From: Cephalotus follicularis
Taxonomy: Eukaryota; Streptophyta; Magnoliopsida; Oxalidales; Cephalotaceae
Direction of reading: 5' to 3'
DNA: 64,000 bases
Assembly: GCA_001972305.1 (NCBI GenBank)
Contig: BDDD01005093.1
Span: 1 to 64,000 of the forward strand
The number at the start of each line of letters is the position of its first letter. Position 1 is the first letter of the stretch. The notes under the pieces were generated by a model, which was not told where the DNA came from, searched no databases, and worked only from the letters and a program-made list of their open reading frames with translations. Position numbers and translations under genes: made by a program. Shown here piece after piece: positions 34,641-48,119 of the stretch.

Positions 34641-37600
34641 ACTGGGCAGGAAGTAGTAATGGTGCGGCAGCAGGACCGTCACAGAGGAAGGACACCGGTA
34701 AGGGCGTCGCAAAAGGTAGAGTTTTTGTACTTGCTCAGACAAAGGTTCTAGAGTCGACTTCCATTGTTGGAGGTACTCTGTATATATATGGTTTTTCTGC
34801 TAGAGTGTTGATCGATTCTAGAGCATCGCATTCTTTTATATCTGCACATTTTGCATCTTGTTTAGATGTCACCCCTAACTGCATGTCATATATGCTTGAT
34901 GTGAGTACACCGACTGGGACTTCTATGTACACTGACTCGATATATAGGAGTTGTGAGATGACCATGGAAGGCATTTCTTTGTGTGTAGATTTGATAGTAC
35001 TGCCTATCTGTGACTTCGATGTTATACTGGGGATAGATTGGCTATCAGCACACCGTGCTTGCGTGGATTGTTATAATAAAATTGTGGATTTTTGTCTACC
35101 CTTCGGAACGACATTCCAGTTCCAGGGAGACAAAGGGTTCTCAACACCGATCGTATCCTTTATTCAAGCATCGAAGTATTTAGAGAAGGGATGCAAGGGA
35201 TACCTGGCTTATGTAATTGATCGAAGGAAAGAAAAAGGTTTGAGCATGGAGGAGATTCTGGTTGTGTGTGAATTTTCGGACGTGTTTCCTGATGACTTGG
35301 GGCCTTTACCACCGAGGAGGAGTATGGAGTTCGTTATTGATCTTGTTCCTGGAACGGCTCCTATCTCTAAATCACCTTATCGGATGGCTCCTGCCGAGTT
35401 GCGAGAGCTGAAATTACAGTTACAAGACCTGGTTGATAAGGGTTTTGTTAGACCTAGTGTTTCTCTGTGGGGTGCGCCGGTGTTATTTTTCAAGAAGAAA
35501 GATGGGTCGATGAGGCTTTGTATCAACTACAGAATGTTGAACAAGGCAACTATCAAGAACAAGTATCCTTTACCCCACATCGAGGATTTGTTTGACCAGT
35601 TTCAAGGGTCAAGGGTGTTTTCCAAGCTCGATTTGAGATCGGGTTATCACCAATTGAGAGTAAGGGAGGGAGGCATTGAGAAGACTACCTTCCGGACACG
35701 GTATGGTCAGTACGAATTCTTGGTGAAGCCATTTGGTGTTACCAATGCACCAGCAACTTTCATGTCATTGATGAATGACGTATTCCGGCCATACCTGGAC
35801 CAGTTCATCATAGTGTTTATTGATGACATACTAGTATATTCAAGGAGTGAGGAGGACCACACTCATCATCTGAGGCTGGTATTGCAGGTTCTGAAACAGC
35901 ATCAGTTGTACGCCAAGTTCGGCAAGTGTGAGTTCTGGCTTGATCATGTGATCTTTCTCGGTCACATCGTATCTGGGGAAGGCTTGATGGTGGATTCGTC
36001 AAAGACTGAAGTGGTGCGAGACTGGCCACAACCGAAGAATGTGACAGAGGTACGTAGTTTTCTTGGCTTGGTGGGCTATTACAGGAGGTTTATCCAGAAC
36101 TTTTCAAGGATAGTCGTGCCCTTGACTAGACTAACCCAGAAGAAGACCTTATTTGTCTGGGACGAAGATTGTGAAGCTAGTTTCCGTGAACTGAAGGATC
36201 GGTTAGTTTCCGCTCCTATCTTGGCATTACCTGATGGTAATGAGGGCTTCGCAGTCTACAGTGATGCATCAGGTAAGGGCTTGGGCTGCGTGCTGATGCA
36301 GCAAGGAAGAGTGATCGCTTATGCTTCCAGGAAGCTAAAGCTGTATGAAGAAAACTACCCGACACATGACCTTGAACTTGCAGCTATTATCTTTTCCCTT
36401 CAGAAGTGGAGGCACTATCTTTATGCGGCGCAGTTTGAGATCTTTATAGATCATAAGAGTTTGAGGTACCTGTTTTGTCAAGATACACTGAACATGATGC
36501 AACGAATATGGGTAGAATTCTTTAACGATTATGATTGCAGTGTTGAGTACCACCCGGGGAAAGCGAATGTGGTCGCTGATGCCTTGAGTCGCAAGGTTAT
36601 GTTTGCCAGTGCGATGGTGTCGCAATGGAAGATGTTAGAAGATTTCCAAGAGTGGTTTCCGTTTAATCAGTCACCTGGAGTCTTTATGGCTAGCATGAGA
36701 GTACAGCCAGTTATGCTTGACGAAATAAATAACGCTCAAGCACACGATCCTGAATTGCAAAAGATTCGAGACAATTTGGACTCGGAGTCTGGTTGTCGGG
36801 TACATGCCGATGCTGTCTAAAGATTTCGGGGACGGGTATGTCTTCCAAATGAGCATGGGTTGAAGAATAAGTTGCTTTACGGGGCTCATAGATCTCAGTA
36901 TAGCATTCACCCTGGTAGCACAAAAATGTACCAAGACATGAAGAGGGATTACTGGTGGCCTCGCATGAAACGAGAGATCACCGAGGATGTGGCAAGGTGT
37001 TTAACTTGCCAGACAGTCAAGGCCAAGCACCAGAGACCGGCAGGGTTGCTACAGCCTTTACCAATTCTAGAGTGGAAGTGGGAGCATGTTACGATGGATT
37101 TTGTTTCCGATTTTCCTCTAACTCAGAAACGTCACAACGCCGTGTGGGTTGTCGTGGATAGACTCACCAAATCAGCGCACTTTCTTCCTACACTCGTTAC
37201 TGATTCTGCGAGCAAGCTAGCTCGTTTGTATGTGAAGGAGATAGTGAGGCTACACGGTGTTCCCGTCAGTATTGTATGTGATAAAGATGCCATCTTCACT
37301 TCCAACTTTTGGAAGAGATTTTAGACAGCTTTCGGGACAAAGCTGAACCTGAGTACTGCCTTTCACCCTCAGACCGATGGGCAGTCTGAGCATACCATCC
37401 AGACCTTGGAGGATATGTTATGGCTTGCATTATTGACTTTGCTGGTACATGGGAGGATCACATTCCTTTGATAGAGTTCTCTTATAATAACAACTATCAT
37501 TCCAGTATCGGCATGGCACCGTTTGAAGCACTGTATGGGAGGAAGTGCAGATCTCCTGTTTGTTGGGATGAGGTCGGGGAGCGACCTTTACTCGGGACTG

Positions 37601-38133
37601 AGTTAGTGGAGGAAACTTCAGAAAAGATTAGGATGATTAAAGGGAAGCTGCTTGCTGCTCAGAGCCGGCAGAAGAGCTATGTGGACAGTGTCAAGAGGAG
37701 GCCTTTGACCTTCAATGTTGGTGATCATGTTTTCTTAAAGGTTTCACCATGGAAGGGCGTGCAAAGGTTTGGGAAAAAGGGCAAATTAGCTCCACGCTAT
37801 ATTGGTCCTTTTGAGATTTTGGAGAGAGTTGGGGAGGTAGCCTACCAGCTTGCCTTACCTCCTGCACTGTCAAACGTACATGATGTCTTTCATGTGTCTA
37901 TGCTGAGGAGATATATCCCGGACCCGTCACATGTCCTGGATTATTAGGCTGTTCCTGTACGAGATGACATATCTTGTGAGGAGTTGCGTGTACAGATTCT
38001 AGACTGGAAGACGCAGATTTTGAGGAACCGAACCATCTCCATGGTCAAGGTTCAATAGCAGTTCCACCGATCGGATGAAGCCACTTGGGAACGTGAGGAT
38101 GATATCCGAGAATGTTACCCACATTTATTTTAG
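34641..38133 (+). pseudogene. pol: Element B pol: protease, RT, RNase H, integrase, chromodomain
   Basis: Open to 36820, then broken. Protease reads [13 protein letters not shown]: the DSG triad has become DSR, so it is expected to be inactive. RT has [10 protein letters not shown] and an intact FIDDILVYS dyad. RNase H has [22 protein letters not shown] and ADALSRK. Integrase has [37 protein letters not shown] and DGQSEHTIQ. A TAG stop near 37322, a frameshift near 37410, a GPF module, a TAG near 37946, and a chromodomain (RSDEATWEREDDIRE) with another stop near 38056 follow. The frame ends at 38131-38133. Tekay lineage by similarity to element A. Confidence 0.93.
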
Positions 38134-38164
38134 TGTTGTTTTAATTTCGAGGATGAAATTTCTC

Positions 38165-38178
38165 GAAGGAGGGGTGGA
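38165..38178 (+). other. Polypurine tract of element B
   Basis: GAAGGAGGGGTGGA abuts the 3' LTR start. Confidence 0.9.
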
Positions 38179-38370
38179 TATAACACCCGAGATTTTCGTC
38201 TTGTAATATTTCAATTTGAAATGTAACCTTATCGTGGAATTAATAAGGATAATGAAATTCCCGATTTTGATGATGTTTTCCGAACTCTAATGATGTTGAT
38301 TTTGGAGTAGAAATGCAAAAGAATGTTAAAAGTGCAATTTGGAGGCAAAATGGCACAATACTGGGATAAA

Positions 38371-38525
38371 AACGTCGACGCCTTAGATAAAGCATCGACG
38401 CCTACGAAGACAAAGGGCGCACATAAACCATGCACATGTACGTCGATGCTTGTTGATGGCGTCGACGCCCTTTAGGCAAAAAGCTATAAGCGTCGACGCC
38501 TGTATGTAAACGTCGACGCTTTGCG
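38371..38525 (+). repeat. TCGA-palindrome array 1 in 3' LTR B
   Basis: ACGTCGACGCC, GCATCGACGCC, ACGTCGATGC, GCGTCGACGCC and related units, 0.19-0.35 kb from the LTR start. Confidence 0.88.
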
Positions 38526-39294
38526 TCGTGGTTCTGGCATACATAAACAGCAGATAGACGTGGAGCACGAAAGCTTATTAATGCCACTCTTCAAGCACCC
38601 TCACATGCGTTTCATGACGTGTTGATCATGCAATGAGATTCCCTGACTTACCAGGACTTGAAAGGCAATGAAGAGAGAAAGAAACACTGAGTGCATGGCC
38701 TGTGAGGAGGAAGAATGCTACACCTGTTGCGTCAGGCTTGCATGAAGGAGAGAGACTTTAACTTGTGGCATATGCAGATGAAACAAAGATGAAATCTGCA
38801 TAAAATTTGACCCCCTCACCTTCCTCTCAGTTGTTACTGATAGAGAAGAAACTAGAGTCTGACAGAGAGACAGAGAGTGAAAGAGAGCAGAAAAATTAGA
38901 GAGAGAGAAGCTCAAACTCCATTGTTGAGAAAGGGAGAACTTGGAGCTTGGACAACGACTGTGGAGCGAACCAGAGAGCTTTCAGGCCAAGCCTGGGAAC
39001 TCAAAGTGACTGATTGGATACTAAAAGAAGTGGACTTTTGGCTTCTAACTTGAGGCCAGAGGTAGGGGAAGCCATAATTGTATTTTGTGTTCAATAATTG
39101 GTGTTTGTTCAGTGATGTTTATGCATGGATTTCATGGCCTGTTGAACTGATTTTGATCACTGAAATGATTCTGTGTTATACTGGATGTGTAATATGATGT
39201 TGCATGTCGGTTTTCTGGGCTTTAAACATGTTGGATTGCATGTTATTGTGGTGAAATTGTTATTGGTTTGTCATATCGAGAGGAAGAAGACGAC

Positions 39295-39500
39295 TGACGC
39301 TCGAAAATGTCGACGCCTTTGGTAAGCATCGATGCTTTGTACTGTGAACTGCGTTTTATTCACTGAATGCGTTTTAAATGTCGATGCCTATGGGAGGAGA
39401 CATCGACGCCTAAGCACTGGAATCGCTGACGCTAAAGGACTGAACGTCGACGCTTAGAGGACATAAGCGTCGACGCCTAAGTAAAAACGTCGACGCTTTA
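39295..39500 (+). repeat. TCGA-palindrome array 2 in 3' LTR B
   Basis: About eight units, 1.12-1.32 kb from the LTR start, unit for unit matching 31971-32175 with transitions at CG positions. Confidence 0.9.
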
Positions 39501-40271
39501 GGGTCCTGTTTGGACAGTTTTTACGATTTTGACACCCGACAACCCCGATTTCGCTTAGGATACATTCGAGATTTGTATGCATTGCATATGTACTGTTTAC
39601 TGCATGTTTATAGACTGTTTATAAATTGATTTGATCTCTAAGTATTGTTATATTAGAAATGCATATACGAGTTGAAAACTAATATGTTGAGTACGAAAAT
39701 ATAAAATGAGTATTATTATATTTTCAAACATCTTGGGAAAGCGATTTCCACTACTGAACTGTTTAAAGTATTTCTATCTACTGGAAATACATATTTCAAA
39801 TGTAATCACTTTCGAAAATGGTTTGAAATAAACAGCCTGTTGTTGATCTAACGATCATTATTGTACTGTTTACTGCCCTTTTTACTGTGACTATTCGCTG
39901 TTTTCTCTGTGGATTTTATGTGGTTGAGCTTGAGCCACTAGTCGCATGGCGGAGACTACCAGTGCCGATTAGTGGCAGGGTTGACCTAGGAGCCAAGAGT
40001 TGGCTGGGTAACTCACTGTACTGTACTGTTGTCTTGCTTGGTTGCTTGGAGTAGAGACTGAAGTGGGGGTGTAACGTGGGGCCAGGAGTTGGCGGCGTTA
40101 CACATACTGCCTGCCTGTTTGTGGTCTCTTTGTGGGCTTACTGTACTGCCTGCAAGTCTTTCTCGAACATTACTGTTCCTGTTGATGTAGCCCTGGCTGG
40201 GCTACTACTGTACTGTTATTGCATACATATATTTTAACATATATGTCCCTACTGTTACTTTACTGTATATA

Positions 40272-40302
<31 letters not shown>

Positions 40303-40802
40303 AACTGGTATTTTCTACTGTACTGCATCATCTACGCATACATTTCATGACATGCATGCAAGGTTGATCCCAAAGTACTCTTATGACTTAGTCAAGTGAG
40401 GACAAAGGCTAACCCCCTATTTTACAGATTGATGCAGTGGACCGGTTGGACTAGCTTGGACGAAGAACAATCCTTTATGTTATTGTTGTTCGTTTTATAT
40501 TCTTCTGGATTGTAATAATATGGTTTTGTTTTAAGGACTACTGATGTGCCGTACTTTTGGCTTTGTTTAACGATGGGTTTATCAATCACGCTCATTTTAT
40601 GGGCTTTTAACAATGACAGACTTGTATTGAGTAGCGTGCAGTATGGGATGTACGTTACGTGCTTCAGCTTATGAGTTTAATGCTTCCGCAACTGATATTT
40701 TTATTTGAAAATTTTAATTTTTATGGTATTTACAGAAGATGAATCTTAATGTTATTTGTCTTTACCACTTTATGTGTGTCTACCTGAAACCGGGGCGTGA
40801 CA

Positions 40803-41184
40803 CACACCGCTATGTGGAACTCAGGAAGCCTATTGCTTCCTATTGGGTATCGGAATATATCTCTCTGTATCATGGTCTCAGCTGTTGGCATGAACCACCA
40901 CAATATCAAGATAGGTAGACACGAGTGTCAATTTACATAAAGACATCTTGTCCTTCATGTAAGATCCGATACTATATTCGGCCTGTCGGCCCTTATGGCC
41001 TCAGCTGTGGGCATGACTACAGCCATAAGATCTTGATATAAGTCAGACCCATAATCCTTAAAGAAATTAACCCGTTTTGATCCCCACAACTGAGCTTGTC
41101 AGAGTACCAAAACATGGTCATTTCCTTCCAGTGCACCTCACACTGAAATTGAATAGAAATGGTCATACGGAAGACCTCTACTGT
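40803..41184 (-). other. Probable leader of copia G with constant-loop hairpins
   Basis: Two copies of a loop motif (sense, minus strand: TCATGCCCACAGCTGAGG and a variant) each sit between different inverted repeats. One pairs CTTATGGC with GCCATAAG (arms 40992-40999, 41032-41039). The other pairs TATTGTGG with CCATGATA (arms 40898-40905, 40868-40875) using two G.U pairs that exist only on the minus strand. No coding sequence is seen. Assignment to copia G rests on position and orientation. Confidence 0.55.
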
Positions 41185-44100
41185 TGTAACACCCCCGATT
41201 CGGAACCGGAATCACTCCCGATTCGGGATCGGTGTGTCACACAAAACTGAACTAAAACATATCAAAGATCTTAATCTTAATCATCATCAATACGTGGTGG
41301 TTCTAAAAATCTGAAAACATGTATAATCATGAAACATAAACTGAATCTGAAACATAATCTGAAAACTTTATCATAAACCAAAATGTCATAATCCAAAAAT
41401 CACAATACTGTTTAGATAACTGGCCTATACACGACCATAACACTACTAAAAATATAAGTAGATCAAACTCCTAGATGATCCTCTGACATAGGGTAACTCT
41501 CTCATCACACTTACCCATGCTGTCCCTGAAAACCTGCCGCATGGAAAACAAAACGCGACTGAGCAAACCTCAGTACGGATATAGAATCATAAAACAGTTT
41601 ACGAACAATTTATGAATCAAATCAGTTACGAAACAACATAATTGCGAATCAAAACAGATACGAATCAAAACAGAACGATTTACGAACAAAACAATACGTA
41701 ATAAAACCGTATTCGAAACAATGCAGTTTACAAAAACGAAACAGTATTTGAAATAAAACAATATCATGCATAATACAGTATCTGAAACAAACACTATACG
41801 ATACAAAATATTTTACGAAATGAAACACTTGACGAAAGAGAACAAATCCATAACTTTCATAAAAACGATAAACGATAATTTGAAAGCAGTAAGATTTCAA
41901 AGTTAACTCCAAACAGAAATCTTAAGCAATATATCAGTTTAAACATTCTTTGAAATCACATATGAACTTTCATAAAAACCAAATCCATAACTTTCAAGAT
42001 GTATGACAAACCTTTCAAAACATAAGTTCCATACTAAGTCACATAACATATCACATATCAGAACACATATAGCAAGGGAGTAGCTAATTCCACATGTCAA
42101 GTAGAATTGAAGTGTACGGCACTACACATATCAATTCTCATAACATATCATATCATATCACACATCATATACTAGAATCAATTCATACGCCTCTATCACA
42201 TAGCGGATCCATAAATCCACCTCATGGGATTTATTCATAACATTCAGAGACACTGTAGACTAATCACACCGCTACGGAAGTGTCATGTCCCCGTGCCAGG
42301 CCTACGACATGCCTATGGTACGCCCCATAGGTGGGTACAATACTCAGTATTCAATCATTTCGAAAACATTGATTTATCAAAATCACTTTAAAAACACATA
42401 GATATGCTTTCACAAAACATATTTGCAAATCATTCACCAACGATATCATAACATACATTTATAGTCAAAATATCAACTCATTTATTTTTCGTGATAAAGA
42501 GATGATCATTTCATAACTTATCATAACATATCGTAGCATAAAAAATAAAGTCAGGAACATTTAAATTCATAAAATGTAAAAAACCGACTTTATTTTCGAA
42601 ACATATCGAAACCATAAAACATGACCGAGTTCATAAACCGAAAGAACATAGCATAAAAACAAAGCTGATCTTCGTTCAATAAAATCAGATAGCCCAATAG
42701 TGGTAGTGTTCATACATATCCATCAGGCAATAAAACAAGTTTTATTCAATCAAAACCGATCGATGATAACCAAGAAAGGGGATCCATACCAAATACAGAA
42801 TCTGAAATTATCTCAAATAAAATCAGAAAGATAGCAAAGAAAGAAGGACATCCGTACTTCATTTACTAAAACAAAACCGAATTTATCTCAACAATACCGA
42901 AAGAGATATCAAGGAAAGAGAATCCGTGCTTTATTCATAAAAGTAAAAGTAACTTTTTACTCTAATAAAAGCAATAGGAGGGTATCAAGGAATGAAACAT
43001 CCGTACATAACGAAAGAGAAAGCTGAAATTTATTCTTTAACAAACCAGTAGGAGGATATCAAAGAAAGAGTTATCCATACATAATCATTAAACAGTAAAA
43101 TTGACTTTATTCAAATAAAATCGATGGGAGTATCCAAGAATGAAAGAATAATCCATACATTAATCATAAAAGTGAAACTGGATTGTTTCAATAAAATCAG
43201 ATAGCCAAAGAACGATAGAATCCGTACATTAATCATAAAAGTGAAACTGGATTGTTTCAATAAAATCAGATAGCCAAAGAACGATAGAATCAGTACCTCA
43301 TGCGATTACCAAAACAACCTCAATAATATATATCGAGACTTCTCTAGACCACTCATCGGTTGTTGCAAATATCTAACAGAAATAAAATCGTTCTCAGAAG
43401 GACTTGAAATAAAATTAGACCTTGACTCATGAGTCATTATACACTGATCATAACCATATAAGATAATAATAGGTTTAATACGTCCAATTTGCAGAAACCA
43501 CATCTAAACATAATTTCGAATTCACTAAGGTAAGTCCAAGTTGTCCAATTCATCCAATTTCGAATCATAATACTAGTTCAGCTCATAATATCGTAAAACG
43601 ATTACAGAAATACATAATTCAACAGAAAACAGAATTTAACGGAGTAGGGTTCAGAGTTTACCGAAAGCAGACGGAACGGATAACAGAGCCATAATCATGC
43701 CGCGGAATCGGAGTGGATCACATATCTGTCACGCGCGGTCAGCCAGTAGCATTGAGGGTCCGATCTGGAGCGTTTGAGGCCGAGGATCACAAATCCACGG
43801 CGCCGCCTCATTTGGCAGGAACAGACGCATTTGACCGTAGTTGACTTTATCGCTGATCTGCTTTTCCGGCATCGCCAAGGGTCGGGGCTTGTCGGGTTCG
43901 CTTCATCTCGACGCCATGATGTCGAATATGTGATTGTCTTATTGTGATGATCACCGGAGACGGAGCTATGGCGTTCGACAGTGGTGGGGAGAGAAGACGT
44001 CACGCACGCACCAGGGGCCGTTGTCCGGCGCAGGGGTTGGGTCCGGTGGACTTAGGAGCTCGTGGGGGTTTGACCGGTGCCTTCGCCGGCGCCATATCAG

Positions 44101-44445
44101 CACCGACGCCGGTGACAGGAGCTGAGTGGGGAGAGAGAACGGGAGAGAGGGTGGCGGGAGAGAAAGTGTGGGAGAGAGAAAGAGAAATTTAATATAAAAT
44201 AGGGTTTTTGAAAGTTTTAAATGCTGAAATGGGTTTTAACACATAAATAAAAAGCCAAAAATTATTTTATTTATTCATTGACTTAATATCAAAACCCACT
44301 AGGCTTAGGCCAAAACCCGCTTAGCCTAGCCAAAAGCAAAACAAACCGAAAAATGGGCAGTCCACAAACCGAAAAAAAAATCGACAGCCCACACGAAACA
44401 AATCGAAAAGCCCGAAAATTCTATACGGAAAAACGGGATATTACA
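41185..44445 (-). mobile_element. Solo LTR I (A-type), minus strand
   Basis: The plus strand reads TGTAACACCCCCGATTCGG ... GGGATATTACA, 3261 bp, between perfect ACTGT duplications (41180-41184, 44446-44450). It shares the hairpin-rich domain of LTR A (about 42100-42335). It lacks a clear TCGA array; the equivalent position carries degenerate tandem repeats (42650-43295). A GC-rich block (43690-44140) lies near the LTR 5' side. ORFs there are not supported as genes. Confidence 0.94.
42650..43295 (-). repeat. Degenerate 60-70 bp tandem repeats in solo LTR I
   Basis: Repeating blocks of AAAATCAGATAGCC / ATCCGTAC / AAAGTGAAACTGG. The last two copies form a 69 bp direct tandem duplication (43158-43226 and 43227-43295) that is essentially exact. 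LTR A has about one copy of the underlying sequence. Confidence 0.85.
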
Positions 44446-44450
44446 ACTGT

Positions 44451-45779
44451 GGTAGTGCTATCCCCAATATGTCCACACCATTCAACAAAGGTCATGGAAG
44501 GCCAACGACGGGACAACCTTATGTCCCACCTCTTATGGACTTCTTGTTTCACAAGTTGGAGGTATTTTGGTCTCATCAAATTTTATTTATTACCATAGCT
44601 GTTTTAGATAATTTAATTATCTTCCAATCCATTTGGACTGCTGATCATGTTTGACGTGTTTGGATTGTTTGCAAAAAGAAAAACATCCATCTTATGCAAC
44701 CTGTAAAAAATGGTATGACTTGGGACTTTAACTATTATAGTGATCACGTTAGCCAAACGTGACCACTCGCTCTCCTAGGTGATCATTATTTAATAACTAC
44801 TTTATTATAGTATTCATACCATGCTTACATGGCCTTCACTTGATCTTGCATTCTTCTTGATCTACTCTTTAAGCACCATTGCTTCTCTTCTTAAAATTAT
44901 ATCTCTAGTATTATAAAAGAATAACAAAACAATGTCGAGGGAGAAGAGACATTTCTACTCTAAGAAATAAACGATAAGAAAAATAATAGCGCGTGCATGC
45001 AGCCTTATTACAAACCAAACAAATACCAAAGTAATAAAGAAATTAAACAACTTCCACGAAAGAAAACCGAAAACTAGGTCGAGTCCCAAGTCTACAAGCA
45101 TGCACAAGAAATTCATAAAAATATATTCAACTAATATATTTAATCAATAAACACGTAAATTTAATATTTAATGGGTTGTCAATTGGTTTACCAGCCAAAA
45201 GTAAATGCCACTCCCACTAGATAAATTAAAATTCAGTCACCCTATATGTAGTTCCACACTACATAAACACATAGATCCCGTTTGAGTGAAAACAACGCAA
45301 ATATATTAGAATAAACTAATATTAATATTCCCCTTGAATAAATTGCACTATTTAATGAACTATGTGCATAAGTGAATTGAATGTCTATCAGAACACCCTA
45401 GTATGAACCTATGAGTAGTAACTGCCAGAAAGTCTACACTCATATAGTGCAGAAAATCTGAATAGAAACTAATGCTCACAACCAGTTTTCTAACAGAAAT
45501 TCGAGACACTTTTAAACACCCTGTTTAATAACTTTTTAAGGCATGTTCGAGATCCTAAATCATACGTACGGATGTTGGAATACCCCATGCATCATCAACA
45601 CTCAATGTATTAATATTTGCATCATCAAACTATCCAAAATTTAGTCATCTACACTAGTTCAATTCATTGAAAAAAAATCAATGTGAAAACACACATTGCA
45701 ATTGACCTAAATTTGCCAACTTTCACTCTAGGGTTTGGGAGTCAAAATTTCGGCTTAGGGTAAAACACACCAAAGCAAT
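44451..45779. other. Host stretch between solo LTRs I and J, no gene seen
   Basis: AT-rich sequence without a supportable ORF. By position it should be the continuation of copia G (leader or 5' LTR, minus strand), but I see no motif that proves this. Confidence 0.4.
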
Positions 45780-47169
45780 CCACTTGTAAAACCCCCGACG
45801 GTGGGAATGCTTACAGGTACAATAATCAGAACATATAACATAAACATAACAAAACATAAAACTGAGCTTTATTCAAAACTGTGGTGGTCTGAAAAAAAAT
45901 CCTTTAACATATCATAGTCTGAATCAAAATCTGAAAATCATAATCAAAAACATATTCCGAAAATCATAATATTGTTCATAAAATAGGCCCTAATATGATC
46001 ATATGACAACAAAAAACACAAACAGATCAATCTCCTATATGATCCTCAGATAAAGGTGGATAACTCTCATCACACATTCTCCCGATGCTCCTGATAACCT
46101 GCCACATGGAAACAAAAATGTGGCTGAGCAAACCTCAGTACAGATAAGTTAAGTAAAATAGTAAACAGTAAACAATTATCTGAACTTCAAAATCGGAAAA
46201 TAATGTAGTTAAATATTCTTTAAAATGTAAAACAGAATATTTAAATAAAATAGTTATAAAATCTTCATAACCTTCCGAATAGCATAATATCAAAATTTTC
46301 CGAATAACATAGATTCATAAATCACAACTTTATATGATTTCATAATTCCATAACAGAGATCCGATGTACATACATATAAATGCAAGGGGCTCCACATGCC
46401 AAACGGAAAGACGTGTACGGCACTACACAATCAATCCCAAAATTCGAATCCGATAATAACTAGAGTTGACTCATACACCTCAAATGGATCCATATCCTAC
46501 CCTCGGGATATATATAAAAAGAGACGTCGTAGACCAATCACACCACCACGGTAGGTGTCATGTCCTCCGTGCCAAAGAACATGCCTATGATACCTCATAG
46601 GCAAGTTTTTCTCTGTATGTGATTATGCCAAAATATTGTTTTATTCTAAAACAATTTAAAACATAAATAGATTTTCCAAACAATTTCTGAACATATCCGA
46701 AAACATTAATCATATCCGTATCCAAAAATTAACATACTTCCTAAAGTGAAACTCATGTTCATTTAATCAAAATTAGCATACTTCCGAAGGTGAAAGTCAT
46801 GTTCGTTTAATCAAAATTAGCATTCTTCCGAAGGTGAAAGTCATACTTTAATTATAAAATCAGTAATATTAAACTTTATTCTCAAAGTAATAAAACAGAC
46901 TTTATAAAACCGAAATCAATATCCGATAACGAAAATCCGTACATAAAAGCATTATTGAATCCATTTGAATAAAATCAGAGAATAGCCAAGAAACGAGAAA
47001 TATTCGTACCTTAGCCATTCGTAAACTAAACAAACCAAAAACGAATCACAATCACGAAAAGAATCACCTTAACCGTCACAACTGTCACAACAGGTGTAGG
47101 AAACCTAACATACCAACCGAAAGCAGATTACCACTAAACAATACGCAAACAGGCGCTAAACAATTACAG

Positions 47170-47370
47170 TGGAGGAAGGCGTCGACTAAAACATAGCATA
47201 ACACAGTGGAAAGCGTCGACGCTCAAGGAAAGGCGTCTATGGTTTAGGCATAAGTGTCGACGGGTAACAAAACATTCGACGTTTATGACCCCATACACAA
47301 CAATAAAATGGTTTACAATGCACAGGCATCAACGCTCACGGTATAGGCGTTGATGCTTAACGTCAAAAAC
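47170..47370 (-). repeat. TCGA-palindrome array 2 in solo LTR J
   Basis: GGCGTCGACT, AGCGTCGACGC, AGTGTCGACGG, GGCATCAACGC and GGCGTTGATGC, 1.03-1.23 kb from the LTR 5' end at 48402. Confidence 0.85.
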
Positions 47371-48119
47371 ATGAATCCCGGTTTTTATATTAGTTCAAAA
47401 CCATGCACAAAACCCCAATTTCTTAAACACGAGTTATAAACAACAATATGCAGGCTATGAAATATGGCTTATAAGTTTGTAAACGTCAGTATATACATAT
47501 ATCAATGCATGATCATATACAATATATATTAACAACTTTTAGAAAATATATTTTTCTGATACATAGTAGTTTGCATGAATCATGAACTACAATATGATTT
47601 TCTTTGCATAAATCATAAAACAGTGGTATGTACAAGTTTTATAACATGGTTTCCTTGCTTGAAATATTAGTATAACAAATTAAACTTGTATGTACATGGA
47701 TAAAAGATTGGAACCTAACAGCATAAATTTTCTTTCAATACAGGTTCTAAAATCATGATCAAAAAAATTCTTAGCATGTTTTAGTTTAAACTAATGTTTG
47801 ATAGTAAAACTACATAGTGAAAACTACAAGTTTCATTTAGAAAGTACCTTCAAAAGACGCCAAAGCGATGAGGAACAAAGTGTCAAAGTTGCTGCTCTGG
47901 TTTTGACAAAAATATGCATATGGTTTCTAAAGAATGCAGTGATCAGTTTTAAAAACAAGGAAAACGTGTAAAACTAATAACAAAATCGTGTGACTAAATG
48001 ACTTTCCTTTCATGCAGATACGAGTCCAATCAAAGAAGGAAAATCGGATAAACAAAAATGGCAAGAATGCTTTCAAAAATTCATGCCACCGTCCAAAACA
48101 GATAAGGAAGAAAGGCTTT

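Larger units (their letters stand above)
30853..40802 (+). mobile_element. Complete Tekay-type chromovirus B
   Basis: A 9950 bp element with two LTRs, a primer site, gag, pol, chromodomain and a polypurine tract. It is flanked by perfect CACAC duplications (30848-30852 and 40803-40807). It is the only element in the window with both LTRs and a recognisable complete gag-pol order. The coding part is disabled by stops and frameshifts. It sits inside copia G. Confidence 0.96.
38179..40802 (+). repeat. 3' LTR of element B
   Basis: 2624 bp, starting TATAACACCC (the expected TG mutated to TA) and ending GGGGCGTGACA. It is closely similar to the 5' LTR. The 10 bp hairpin arms (39935-39944 and 39966-39975) stay paired through one G.U. 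A longer TA microsatellite is at about 40266-40301. Confidence 0.95.

Noticed and set aside
43934..44192. Overlapping short ORFs in the GC-rich block of solo LTR I
   Set aside because: Two frames are open at once because of base composition; arginine/glycine-rich nonsense with no domain.
44451..45779. A host gene between solo LTRs I and J
   Set aside because: No ORF above 100 codons, no splice-like gene structure and no protein resemblance; probably copia G noncoding sequence.
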